Shown here one piece after another: positions 48,860 through 57,919 of a stretch of 64,000 nucleotides of DNA. Every line of letters begins with the position of its first letter. The stretch's first letter is position 1. Location of the stretch: contig CAIKRR010000027.1 of the NCBI GenBank assembly GCA_903829815.1, forward strand, positions 25,112 to 89,111, written 5' to 3'. The DNA comes from an uncultured Pseudomonadota bacterium (GTDB lineage Bacteria; Pseudomonadota; Gammaproteobacteria; Burkholderiales; SG8-39). The notes beneath the pieces were generated by a model that was given only the letters and a program-made list of their open reading frames with translations, searched no databases and was not told where the DNA came from. The translations under genes were made by a program, and so were the position numbers.

Positions 48860-48937
48860 TCGGCCTCAGGCCACCAGACGGGCTAGACTCGCGCCTTGGC
48901 GACGCGCGTCGCTGCAACCCCATCCTGCGAGTCATCC

Positions 48938-49540
48938 ATGACGCTCCTCATCCTTGGCCTCATCCTCTTCCTCGGAAGTCACTCGATCCGCATCGTGGCC
49001 GAACCGTGGCGGCTGCGCACGATCGCCACCATGGGCGCCAATCGGTGGAAAGGGACACTGGGTCTCGTGTCGCTTGCCGGCTTCGTGATGCTCGTGATGG
49101 GCTACGGCGAGGTGCGCGGCACCACCGACATGCTCTGGATGCCCCCGACTGGCCTGCGCCATCTGGCGGGGCTGCTGGTGCTGGTGGCCTTCATTCTCCT
49201 GGCTGCCTCGGGCTTTCCCGGCAATGCCATCAAGGCGCGAGTCGGCCACCCGATGATCCTGGGCGTGAAGGTGTGGGCACTGGCGCACCTTCTGGCCAAT
49301 GGCAGCGCCCTGGACATGGCCGTGTTTGGCTGCTTTCTGGTCTGGGCGGTATTTTCATTCCGTGCTGCCAGGCAGCGTGACCGCGCCGCCGGCGCGGCCG
49401 AAAGCGCCGTGGGTGTCGTTGAGGCAGTACCCGTCAGCGCCCGCGCCACCACCCTCACGGTGGTGGCCGGCATCATCGGCTGGGCCCTCTTTGCCTTCTG
49501 GCTGCACGGGCTGCTGATCGGCGTACGGCCCTTTGGCTGA
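48938..49540 (+). CDS. NnrU family membrane protein
   Basis: MTLLILGLILFLGSHSIRIVAEPWRLRTIATMGANRWKGTLGLVSLAGFVMLVMGYGEVRG; multiple TM segments. Confidence 0.85.
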   Translation: MTLLILGLILFLGSHSIRIVAEPWRLRTIATMGANRWKGTLGLVSLAGFVMLVMGYGEVRGTTDMLWMPPTGLRHLAGLLVLVAFILLAASGFPGNAIKARVGHPMILGVKVWALAHLLANGSALDMAVFGCFLVWAVFSFRAARQRDRAAGAAESAVGVVEAVPVSARATTLTVVAGIIGWALFAFWLHGLLIGVRPFG

Positions 49541-49578
49541 GCGCCAGCACAACAGCCCCGGCGCCGCCTGAGCGCTGC

Positions 49579-51222
49579 CTACGCCCCTTCGGTCACCGGC
49601 AGGATGAGGACCGACGGGCAGTTGGCCGAATGGTGCACCGTGTCGGTGCCGATCTTCGATGGCGCGTAGTAGTGCGTCCACAGCACGTCGGTCACAGCGG
49701 AGTCGCCATTGACCAGTTCGAGCCGCACCCGGTTGCCCGCCTTGAAGCGGTGTGCCATCGGCTCGATGCTGATCTCGTAGCAGTACACCTGGCCGGGTTC
49801 GATCGGCTGCGGATCATCATGATTGCGCCAGGGCTCGAGCGGTGTGCTGCGCACCGGATCGATCGCACGATGCGAAGCGCGTAGCCACCCCTTGGTGATC
49901 CAGAACGATGCCGGGTTCAGACCCTTTGCACGATCTTCGGCTGACTGCGGCAGCTGTTCCGACAGCTTGATGAAGAAGTCGGTGTCGGTTGCGGTTGAAG
50001 AGGCATGGAGTCGTAGCAGGATGGGGCCTGCAATCTCCAGGTCGCTGGCGAGCGGCGCGGTGCACCAGGTCAGCACCTTGCGTACCGGGTCGGGTTGCAT
50101 GTTGGGGCCGATCGACACCACCCCGAACATCCATGCCGGATCAGGATAGGTATAGGCCGTGGCAGGGGCGTGTTCGAGCACCCGCGATGCATCTCGCTCC
50201 AGCGAACCGTCGTTGAGTGAGGTGACGCTGCCGCTTGCGCGGGCCGAGAGATGATATTCAACCGGGCGCATCGTTGCCGGTGGCCAGCTGTCGGCACTTC
50301 GTACGGCATTGGCACCGCGCACGAAGTACTCCACCGCCGGACGCGCTGCCCAGGCGGTGTCCTTGCCCTTCAGATAGTGATCGTAGAAAGGCAGCAGCAG
50401 ATCCCGATGCATCTCGGGGCTATTGAACTCGCGGTTGGCGGCAAAGGCATTGATCGGGCCGTTCATGCGCAGCTTCTTTGGCCCACTCGCCCGCCGAAAC
50501 CCGTTGATATTGCCGCGGGTGTGCAGGTCGACTTTGCCCCAGATGCCCACCGAGTAGAGCGGTACCTCGATGTCCTCGAGGCGCTCGGCAGCCGTTCGCT
50601 CGCGCCAGAAGTCATCGTAGGTCGGATGCTGCTGAATCGCCAGGTTCAGGTCGAAGGGCTGCTCACGCGGATGCTCGCCGTTGGCCGGATGACGGTTGAT
50701 GATCCTGTTCTGATTCCACCAGTAGCTGCCGAAGAAGTCACCCAGTATGCCGCCCTGGTAGACCGACGCGCGGTAGGGATCGTTCAGGCCGTCGAAGGCG
50801 GCCAGGCAAGCAAGCGACGGTGGCCGCTGGATCCCCATCCACCACTGCACCATGCAGAAGTACGACTGACCGATGCCACCCACCTTGCCGCTCGACCAGG
50901 GTTGGGCACCCAACCACTCGATCACGTCGTACAGATCGCGCTGCTCGGCCTGGTCGAGAAGACGGAACTCGCCACCCGACTTGCCACAACCGCGCAAATC
51001 CATATTGGCATAGACATAGCCCTGCTCGACGTAGAATTCGATGGGCCCGGTCTCTCGCCACAGGAATTGCGGTGTGGCCGGCAAAGTGTTGTTGTCATAG
51101 CGGTAGGGCGAGGCCGCGAGCAGCACCGGAAACGGGCCCTCCCCCTCGGGCATGTAGAGGGCCACGGCAATCTCGATGCCGTCGTGGACCGTGATGCGTA
51201 CTTCTTTCATGCGAGAGGGCAT
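49579..51222 (-). CDS. CocE/NonD family (X-Pro dipeptidyl-peptidase-like) hydrolase
   Basis: VRITVHDGIEIAVALYMPEGEGPFPVLLAASPYRYDN, VYANMDLRGCGKSGGEF, KVGGIGQSYFCMVQWWMG; start moved to 51222. Confidence 0.88.
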   Translation of the reverse strand: MPSRMKEVRITVHDGIEIAVALYMPEGEGPFPVLLAASPYRYDNNTLPATPQFLWRETGPIEFYVEQGYVYANMDLRGCGKSGGEFRLLDQAEQRDLYDVIEWLGAQPWSSGKVGGIGQSYFCMVQWWMGIQRPPSLACLAAFDGLNDPYRASVYQGGILGDFFGSYWWNQNRIINRHPANGEHPREQPFDLNLAIQQHPTYDDFWRERTAAERLEDIEVPLYSVGIWGKVDLHTRGNINGFRRASGPKKLRMNGPINAFAANREFNSPEMHRDLLLPFYDHYLKGKDTAWAARPAVEYFVRGANAVRSADSWPPATMRPVEYHLSARASGSVTSLNDGSLERDASRVLEHAPATAYTYPDPAWMFGVVSIGPNMQPDPVRKVLTWCTAPLASDLEIAGPILLRLHASSTATDTDFFIKLSEQLPQSAEDRAKGLNPASFWITKGWLRASHRAIDPVRSTPLEPWRNHDDPQPIEPGQVYCYEISIEPMAHRFKAGNRVRLELVNGDSAVTDVLWTHYYAPSKIGTDTVHHSANCPSVLILPVTEGA

Positions 51223-51495
51223 GTTGCTGCTCCTGATGAGGATCTCGGAATGATGTCGGGTCTGTCGACGTCGTCGGGCATGAGGCGTGGGGCATGAGGC
51301 ACCAGCCCCTGCTTGCCTGACCACCGGCGCACCACGCTCGCATTCGGCGGGATCATAATGCAGCCACTGCTCAGGTGCCGGCCACGTCTGGGCACCCTTC
51401 CCCCGGAGACCAAGGATGCTCGAGTATTTCGATGGCAACTCCACCTGGAACATGGCCGTGAACATTGCTTTTTCGCTGACTGCGGCGCGCAGAGC

Positions 51496-52296
51496 ATGAG
51501 CACGCCCGGGCCCCGCATCGCGCTCATCCATGCCACAGCGCTGGCAATCACGCCGGTGGTCACGGCCTTCAAGGCCCTCTGGCCCGCGGCAACGCTGATG
51601 AACCTGCTGGAGGACAGCCTGTCGGTCGATCGGGCTGCAGCAGGGGCGCTCACCGACGCGATGGTGCTGCGCTTCATCGACCTCGCGCGCTATGCAAAGG
51701 CCAGCGGCGCCCAGGGCATTCTCTTCACCTGTTCGGCCTTCGGTCCGGCCATCGAAGCGGCGGGCGCCGCGGTCGGCATTCCAACGCTCAAGCCCAATGA
51801 AGCCATGTTCAGCGAGGCCCTCGCCCGCGCGAGCCTCGTGGCCGGGCGATCGTTCCCGGCCGGTGGCAGCCTTGCCGCGCGAGGTGACCTCGCCGCGCAC
51901 GACACCGCCCGCCCTGCACGTATCGGCCTCATCGCAACCTTTCGCGCATCCATCGACTCGATGGCGACAGAACTCGAGGCGATGGCCGCTGCGCAAGGTG
52001 TCGACATCCAGATCGTGCCCGCCTTCGTGCCCGGTGCCATGGATGCGCTCGCCCGCGGTGACGCCACGACCCATCATCAGGCGGTTGCCGCCGGGGTTCA
52101 GACGCTCGCGCATTGCGATGTGATCACGCTTGCGCAGTTCTCGATGGCTGCTGCACAGGGACTCGCCCAGGCAAGCCTCGCGCGCGCCTCATCCGGGGCG
52201 TCCGGCACCACGTCCTCGTTCATTCCCCCGGTGCTCGCAAGCCCTGCCTGCGCCGTCACCGCCTTGAAGGAAGCCCTCGACCGTGTCACCGCCTGA
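51496..52296 (+). CDS. Asp/Glu/hydantoin racemase superfamily protein
   Basis: PRIALIHATALAITPVVTAFKALWPAATLMNLLEDSLSVDR...GAQGILFTCSAFGPAIEAAG; one canonical Cys retained. Confidence 0.8.
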   Translation: MSTPGPRIALIHATALAITPVVTAFKALWPAATLMNLLEDSLSVDRAAAGALTDAMVLRFIDLARYAKASGAQGILFTCSAFGPAIEAAGAAVGIPTLKPNEAMFSEALARASLVAGRSFPAGGSLAARGDLAAHDTARPARIGLIATFRASIDSMATELEAMAAAQGVDIQIVPAFVPGAMDALARGDATTHHQAVAAGVQTLAHCDVITLAQFSMAAAQGLAQASLARASSGASGTTSSFIPPVLASPACAVTALKEALDRVTA

Positions 52297-53353
52297 ACAA
52301 CGTTTTTCCGTCGCACAACTGCAGCGCTTCATCGCCAGTGCACTGGCACACCTGGGGATGCCCGAGGCCGATGCCCAGACCGTGGGCGGGCTCATGGCCG
52401 AGGCCGACCTGCAAGGGTCCGACGGGCATGGGGTGATCCGCCTCCCCAACTATGCGAAGCGCATCCGCCAGGGCGGCATGAACCTCACGCCCAACATCCG
52501 CATCATCGAGGAACGTGCGGGGACTGCACTCCTCGATGGTGACAATGGCATGGGCCATCTGGTCATGAAACGGGCTGCAGAAATCGCCATCGAGAAGGCG
52601 CGCACCACCGGCATCGCCTGGGTGGGCTCGCGCCTCTCGAACCATGCCGGGCCCGCCTCGCTCTACGCCCGCATGCCGCTTGCGCACGACATGATCGGCC
52701 TGTACTTCGCGGTGGGCAACGCCAACCACCTGCCGGCCTGGGGAGGGCTGTCGATGCTGCTCTCCACCAACCCGATTGCGGCAGCAGTGCCCGCCGGCGA
52801 CGAACCACCGATCGTGCTCGACATGGCCACCACGGTTGCAGCCTACGGCAAGGTAAAGACCAAGGCCCAGCGCGGCGAGATGATGCCCGAGGGCTGGATG
52901 GTCGACCGCACCGGCAAGCCGCTGCTTGACCCCAACCGCGCCGACGAAGGCTTCCTGCTGCCGATCGGCGGCTACAAGGGGTATGGCCTCTCGCTGATCG
53001 TCGGACTGCTCGCGGGCACGCTCAATGGTGCTGCAATGGGCCGCGACGTGGTCGACTTCAATCGTGACTTCCAGACCACCACCAACACCGGCCAGGCGAT
53101 TGCTGCCATCGATCTGGCCGCCTTCGGTGACGTGTCAGCACTGAAGGCTCGGGTCGACCAGGTGGTGCGCGATCTTCGCGCCAGCGAGCGCATGCCAGGG
53201 GTCGACCGGGTATGGCTGCCGGGTGAGCAAAGCCATGAACGACGCGAAGTGAATCTGCGTGAAGGCATCGCACTGCCGCCAGCCCTGCTTGCCAGCCTCG
53301 ATGCCTTTGCGCACGACATCGGCGTGAACACGCTGGGGGCGACCACAGCGTGA
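52283..53353 (+). CDS. Ldh2 family malate/lactate/ureidoglycolate dehydrogenase
   Basis: DLQGSDGHGVIRLPNYAKRIRQGGMNLTPNIRII, VGNANHLPAWGGLSMLLSTNPIAAAVPAGDEPPIVLDMATTVAAYGKV, GGYKGYGLSLIVGLLAGTL; GTG start. Confidence 0.92.
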   Translation: MSPPEQRFSVAQLQRFIASALAHLGMPEADAQTVGGLMAEADLQGSDGHGVIRLPNYAKRIRQGGMNLTPNIRIIEERAGTALLDGDNGMGHLVMKRAAEIAIEKARTTGIAWVGSRLSNHAGPASLYARMPLAHDMIGLYFAVGNANHLPAWGGLSMLLSTNPIAAAVPAGDEPPIVLDMATTVAAYGKVKTKAQRGEMMPEGWMVDRTGKPLLDPNRADEGFLLPIGGYKGYGLSLIVGLLAGTLNGAAMGRDVVDFNRDFQTTTNTGQAIAAIDLAAFGDVSALKARVDQVVRDLRASERMPGVDRVWLPGEQSHERREVNLREGIALPPALLASLDAFAHDIGVNTLGATTA

Positions 53354-54372
53354 ATCCCGCTTTGAATACGGCCTTGAGTCCGGGTTTGCGGCTCATTCTG
53401 GCGCGACAGGTCCGGGCAGGGCTTGCAGCCCTCCTTGCCGGCTGCCTGTCGCCGGCTGTACTCGCCCAACCGGCGCCGGCGAACTGGCCGGTGAAACCGG
53501 TGCGCGTGGTGGTACCACTCGCTGCCGGCAGTGCGGTGGACAATGCCGCGCGCATCGTGCTCCAGAAGGTGGGCGACGCGCTCGGGCAGACCTTCACGAT
53601 CGAGAACCAGCCCGGCGCCTCGGGACTCATCGGTGCGGAGCGCGTGGCGCGAGCCGCACCCGATGGCTATGTGCTGGGTGGCTTCAACGACAGCATCATG
53701 ACGATGCTACCCCACATGGAACCGAAACCGGCCTGGGACATCCTGCGTGACTTCACGCCGATTACCCTCGCTGCCACCATCGACTGGGGCCTGGTGGTGG
53801 GGTCCCAGACACGCCTGAACACGGTGGGCGATCTCATCGCCCGCGCCAAGGCCAATCCCGGCGACATCGATTTCGGCTCGGGCGGCAACGGCAGTCCGCA
53901 GCACATCGGCATGGCGCTCCTCGCGGCACGTGCCGGCATCACGCTCACGCATGTGCCCTACAAGGGCGCCTCGCAAGCCGCTGTGGGCGTGGCCGGCGGC
54001 GAAGTAGCCGCCGCGCTTCAGGGCATCGCAACGGTGTACTCGCTGGTGCGTGCCGGCAAGCTGCGGCTCATCGGTGTGGCCACCCGAACACGGCTCGGAG
54101 CCTTCCCCGACACGCCCACGCTGGCCGAATCGGGCCTGCCCGGGTTCGAGTTCAATTCCTGGTTCACCCTGATGGGGCCGCACGCGCTCCCGCGGCCGAT
54201 CGTGACCACCTTGCGCAACGAAGTGGTGCGGGCACTGGCCGACCCCACCGTTCGCGAGAAACTCGTTGCCCAGGGTCTCACACCACAAGGCAGTACCCCG
54301 GAAGAGCTCGCCCAGGCCACCCAGGCGCAACTGACACGCTACGGCGAATTGATGCGTCAGATGGGCCTCTGA
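53350..54372 (+). CDS. Bug/TctC family substrate-binding protein
   Basis: NWPVKPVRVVVPLAAGSAVDNAARIVLQKVGDALGQTFTIENQPGASGLIGAERVARAAPDGYVL; GTGA overlap with upstream gene. Confidence 0.92.
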   Translation: MNPALNTALSPGLRLILARQVRAGLAALLAGCLSPAVLAQPAPANWPVKPVRVVVPLAAGSAVDNAARIVLQKVGDALGQTFTIENQPGASGLIGAERVARAAPDGYVLGGFNDSIMTMLPHMEPKPAWDILRDFTPITLAATIDWGLVVGSQTRLNTVGDLIARAKANPGDIDFGSGGNGSPQHIGMALLAARAGITLTHVPYKGASQAAVGVAGGEVAAALQGIATVYSLVRAGKLRLIGVATRTRLGAFPDTPTLAESGLPGFEFNSWFTLMGPHALPRPIVTTLRNEVVRALADPTVREKLVAQGLTPQGSTPEELAQATQAQLTRYGELMRQMGL

Positions 54373-54406
54373 GGCGGGACTGAGCGGGCCGCTGCGCTCG
54401 ACGCTG

Positions 54407-55297
54407 TCAGGCGGTGTCGCCTCCGCGCGCCTGCTGGCGCAAGGCCGCGTGCGGGATCGCCAGGCGCTCGGCCAGTTCCACCAGCAGGTAGAGCGCCACA
54501 CCCACGACGGTGAGCGCAATCACACCGGCAAAGAGGAGCGGCGTATCCATACTGCCATTGGCGGTCAGGAGCACGTACCCGAGTCCTTCCTCGCCCCCCA
54601 CGAATTCGCCCACGACCGCACCGACCACAGCCAGCGTGATGGCAATCTTCATGCCCCCAAACACGGTGGGCAAGGCACTGGGCAGGCGAATCTTGAAAAA
54701 GGTGTCGAGCGCCGACAGGCCCATCGAACGGGCGAGCAGGATCTTCTCGCGCTCGATCGACTCGAGCCCCACCGCGGTGTTGATCACGATGGGGAAGAAC
54801 GCGATCAGAAACGCGATGAGCACCTTGGGCAGCAGGCCGAAGCCGAACCACACCACAAAGAGCGGCGCCACCGCCACCTTGGGAACGGCCTGCGAGGACA
54901 CGAGGAGCGGATACACCGAGCGCGAAAATGCAGGCCACAGGAAGAGAGCCATGGCAAGAGGAACGCCCACGACCACACTCAGCCCGAACCCGAGCAGGAT
55001 CTCGACCAGCGTGGCCCAGCCGTTGTTGAGCAGCAGACCCCAGTGCGCCGCCAGCGACTGTGCAATGAGACTGGGTGGCGGCAGGATGAAGGGTGGCACG
55101 CCAGCTGCGCGCGTGCCGTATTCCCAGAGCAGCCCGATCACCACGACCACCAGAATGGGGTAGCCAAGCGCTGCCCGACGGGCCCGCGCGGTGCGCTTGC
55201 GCAAGCCGGCCTGCACCCGTGCCTCGACCGCGGCGAGCGCGGTTTCGTGTTCATCGGGGGACTCCTCGCCTGAGGCATGCTGATTCGTGGTGCTCAT
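54407..55297 (-). CDS. ABC transporter permease (SsuC/TauC-like)
   Basis: Hydrophobic protein with EILLGFGLSVVVGVPLAMALFLWPAFSRSVYPLLVSSQAVPKVAVAPLFVVWFGFGLLPKVLIAFLIAFFPIVINT (EAA-loop-like). Confidence 0.93.
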   Translation of the reverse strand: MSTTNQHASGEESPDEHETALAAVEARVQAGLRKRTARARRAALGYPILVVVVIGLLWEYGTRAAGVPPFILPPPSLIAQSLAAHWGLLLNNGWATLVEILLGFGLSVVVGVPLAMALFLWPAFSRSVYPLLVSSQAVPKVAVAPLFVVWFGFGLLPKVLIAFLIAFFPIVINTAVGLESIEREKILLARSMGLSALDTFFKIRLPSALPTVFGGMKIAITLAVVGAVVGEFVGGEEGLGYVLLTANGSMDTPLLFAGVIALTVVGVALYLLVELAERLAIPHAALRQQARGGDTA

Positions 55298-56133
55298 CGT
55301 GACAACCCCGCCGCGCGTTCGCGCAGGACGCCCTGCTCGAGAAAGAAGTCAGTGATCTCGCGACTCACCGCATGAAACACCGCGCTGTCACGCATGGCGA
55401 GCGTGCGTGGGCGCGGCAGATCAACCACGATTTCGCGCGCAATGCGCCCGGGGCGTGGCGTCATCACGATGATGCGATCGGAGAGGAACACCGCCTCGGC
55501 AATACTGTGAGTGACAAAGAGCACGGTCATGCGTTCGGACTGCCAGAGCTCCTGCAGGTCAAGCACCAGTTGATCACGGGTAAGCGCGTCAAGCGCACCG
55601 AAAGGCTCATCCATCAGCAGTTGCGGCGGTGTGTGGACAAGCGCACGGCAGATCGACACCCGCTGGCGCATGCCCCCGGAGAGCTCATGCGGGTACTTGT
55701 GCTCGAACCCTGCCAGACCCACCGCAGCCAGCAGCGAGCGCGCTCGCCGTTCGGCATCCGCGGCCGGCAGGCGCCGCGCTTCGGCCTGCAGCATCACGTT
55801 CTCGAGCGCCGTGCGCCATTCGAGGAGCACCGGACTCTGGAACACGATACCCAGGTCGGTCTGCGGCCGATCGACCACGCGCCCGCCCACCCGCACCGTG
55901 CCATCGGATGCCGGAAGGAGGCCCGCCGCAATCATCATGAGCGTGCTCTTGCCGCAACCGCTCGGCCCGACAATCGAGATGAACTCACCGCGCCGCGCCT
56001 GCATCGACACCCGGTCGAGCGCGCGCACCGCGCCGCCTGCACTGGCGTACACCTGAGTCACCCGATCGATGTCGATCAGGACTTCATCGGTCACTTGCCC
56101 GGATGGGGCCATTGCAGCAGCCATCTGCATCAT
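55294..56133 (-). CDS. ABC transporter ATP-binding protein (SsuB/TauB-like)
   Basis: IVGPSGCGKSTLMMIAAGLLPASDG, LSGGMRQRVSICRALVHTPPQLLMDEPFGALDALTR. Confidence 0.96.
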   Translation of the reverse strand: MMQMAAAMAPSGQVTDEVLIDIDRVTQVYASAGGAVRALDRVSMQARRGEFISIVGPSGCGKSTLMMIAAGLLPASDGTVRVGGRVVDRPQTDLGIVFQSPVLLEWRTALENVMLQAEARRLPAADAERRARSLLAAVGLAGFEHKYPHELSGGMRQRVSICRALVHTPPQLLMDEPFGALDALTRDQLVLDLQELWQSERMTVLFVTHSIAEAVFLSDRIIVMTPRPGRIAREIVVDLPRPRTLAMRDSAVFHAVSREITDFFLEQGVLRERAAGLSR

Positions 56134-56759
56134 GCCGCCCAGGTATCGATGACGGCCTGGGCAGTGGTCACCAGCCCGTAGTCACGCGAGAAGCGGGGCA
56201 GAACGCCCTCGTGGTCGCCGCGACTCGCCGCCGCGCAGCAATCGGCCACCAGCGTCACATACCAGTCGGCAAAGTAGGCATCGCGCGCGGTCGACTCGAC
56301 GCAGGTATCGGTGGCCACCCCGGTGAGCAGCAGACTCTGGATGCCGCGCTCGCGAAGGAGGGCTGGGAGCGCAGGGTCAGTCATGGCGCTGTAGCGATGC
56401 TTGATGATGACCACATCCGTTGCCTGCGGGCGCACCCGGTAGAAGTCGGCCCCCCAGGACCCGGTGAGACAGCGCGGCAAGGTCGATCCGGTGCGCGCGT
56501 TGCGCTCGCGCATGGCAGCAGACAGATCGGGCGGATCGTAGATGGCCTGCACGAAGACCACCAGCACGCCAGCCGCACGCGCAGACTCGATCAGTCGCTC
56601 GAGCGGTGGCACCGATTGCTGGATGAACCCGACATCGGCACCGATGCGGGCAAAGAAGCCGCCGTCGGCCACGAAATCGTTCTGCACATCGATGACGACG
56701 AGCGCGGCATTGCCAGGCGCCGCCTTGAGGGCAAGCGTATCGAGCAGGGGCGTGGTCAT
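56130..56759 (-). CDS. Isochorismatase family cysteine hydrolase
   Basis: NAALVVIDVQNDFVADGGFF, LLTGVATDTCVESTARDAYFADWYVTLVAD; start moved to 56759. Confidence 0.9.
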   Translation of the reverse strand: MTTPLLDTLALKAAPGNAALVVIDVQNDFVADGGFFARIGADVGFIQQSVPPLERLIESARAAGVLVVFVQAIYDPPDLSAAMRERNARTGSTLPRCLTGSWGADFYRVRPQATDVVIIKHRYSAMTDPALPALLRERGIQSLLLTGVATDTCVESTARDAYFADWYVTLVADCCAAASRGDHEGVLPRFSRDYGLVTTAQAVIDTWAA

Positions 56760-56790
56760 GGTTGCTGGGGCGAGTGCGCGACGAGAGGGT

Positions 56791-57900
56791 TCAACTGGCG
56801 GGCTGCGGCGGAACGAAGTCGGCCGCTGTGGGCACGAACTCGTTGGTGTAGAGCTGTGAGGCCTCGAGCGGCGTGGTGACCCCCCCATACGTCTTCAGCA
56901 CATCGACCGTGGCGGCCCAGTCCTTGTCCGACATCCAGCCCAGGGGCTTGCCCGCCGTGTTGGGCGTGACCCACGTATTCCACGACAATTCCATCTCACG
57001 TCGCGTGATGGCAGGCTCGATGGTCTCGAGATACTTTTTCACGATCTGTACGGTCTCGTCGGGGTTGCGCCGCGCGTAGAGAAAACCGCGCAGGCTGGCC
57101 GCCACGAAATCACCCACCAGGGCCGGGTCTTCACGCAGCAGATCATTGTGCACGATGATGCCGTTGCTCACTGCGGCCACGCCACAGTCGGCGTACCAGA
57201 GCGCACGCGCCTTCTTGCCACCGCGGAACTCGATACCGGGAATGTAGCCTTGGGCGAAACCCGCCACCGCATTCACCTGCCCGGTGATGAGCGCGGGCGC
57301 ACTGCCGGCCGCATCGATGTTGACGATGCGTACCTTGGCCGGATCGAGCCCGCAGCCTTTCATGAAGGCCGGAAACTGCTGGAACTGGGCCGCACCACTG
57401 GGGATGCCGATCGACTTGCCCTCCAGATCCTTGGCGGTCCGGATGCCCGAGTCCTCGAGCACCACCACAGCGGTCGGGTTGCGTCGATAGACCGCACCCA
57501 CCATGCGGATGTTCATGCCTTTGGACACGCTGTTGCCCACCACGAACCCGTCGGCAAATCCGAACTGCGAGGCCTTGGTGGCGATAAGCTGTGCCGTCGA
57601 ACCCGAGCCCTTGCCCGGCCCGATCGTGACATCCATGCCAGCCTGTTCGTAGAAGCCCTTGTCTTTCGCCACGATGAAGCCTGCGTTCGGGCCCTGGAAT
57701 ATCCAGTCAAGGCGCATGCTCACCGGGCGCAGGGTCGCAGCGCGCACCGTCGAGAACGGCAGCGCAAGCACCCCAGCGGCAAGGCCCGCCCCTGCGATGA
57801 AGCGGCGACGCGAGGCGCGGTCGGTGCCCGGATTCAAGGATGAAGATGCCTCGTCGCCGAGGCTCACAGGGGAGGAAACAGTATCTGTCAAATGGCTCAT
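56791..57900 (-). CDS. ABC transporter substrate-binding protein (NMT1/SsuA-like) with apparent Tat signal
   Basis: DRASRRRFIAGAGLAAGVLALPFSTVRA then MRLDWIFQGPNAGFIVAKDKGFYEQAGMDVTIGPGKGSGSTAQLIATKASQFGFAD. Confidence 0.9.
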   Translation of the reverse strand: MSHLTDTVSSPVSLGDEASSSLNPGTDRASRRRFIAGAGLAAGVLALPFSTVRAATLRPVSMRLDWIFQGPNAGFIVAKDKGFYEQAGMDVTIGPGKGSGSTAQLIATKASQFGFADGFVVGNSVSKGMNIRMVGAVYRRNPTAVVVLEDSGIRTAKDLEGKSIGIPSGAAQFQQFPAFMKGCGLDPAKVRIVNIDAAGSAPALITGQVNAVAGFAQGYIPGIEFRGGKKARALWYADCGVAAVSNGIIVHNDLLREDPALVGDFVAASLRGFLYARRNPDETVQIVKKYLETIEPAITRREMELSWNTWVTPNTAGKPLGWMSDKDWAATVDVLKTYGGVTTPLEASQLYTNEFVPTAADFVPPQPAS

Positions 57901-57919
57901 GGATCTCTCGAGGCGAGGT

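Noticed and set aside
24210-56759. A complete nicotinate (nic) maleamate pathway
   Set aside because: Maleate-isomerase-like, isochorismatase-like, monooxygenase and Mo-hydroxylase genes are present, but scattered. No 2,5-dihydroxypyridine dioxygenase (NicX) is visible, and the isomerase-like proteins lack catalytic Cys.
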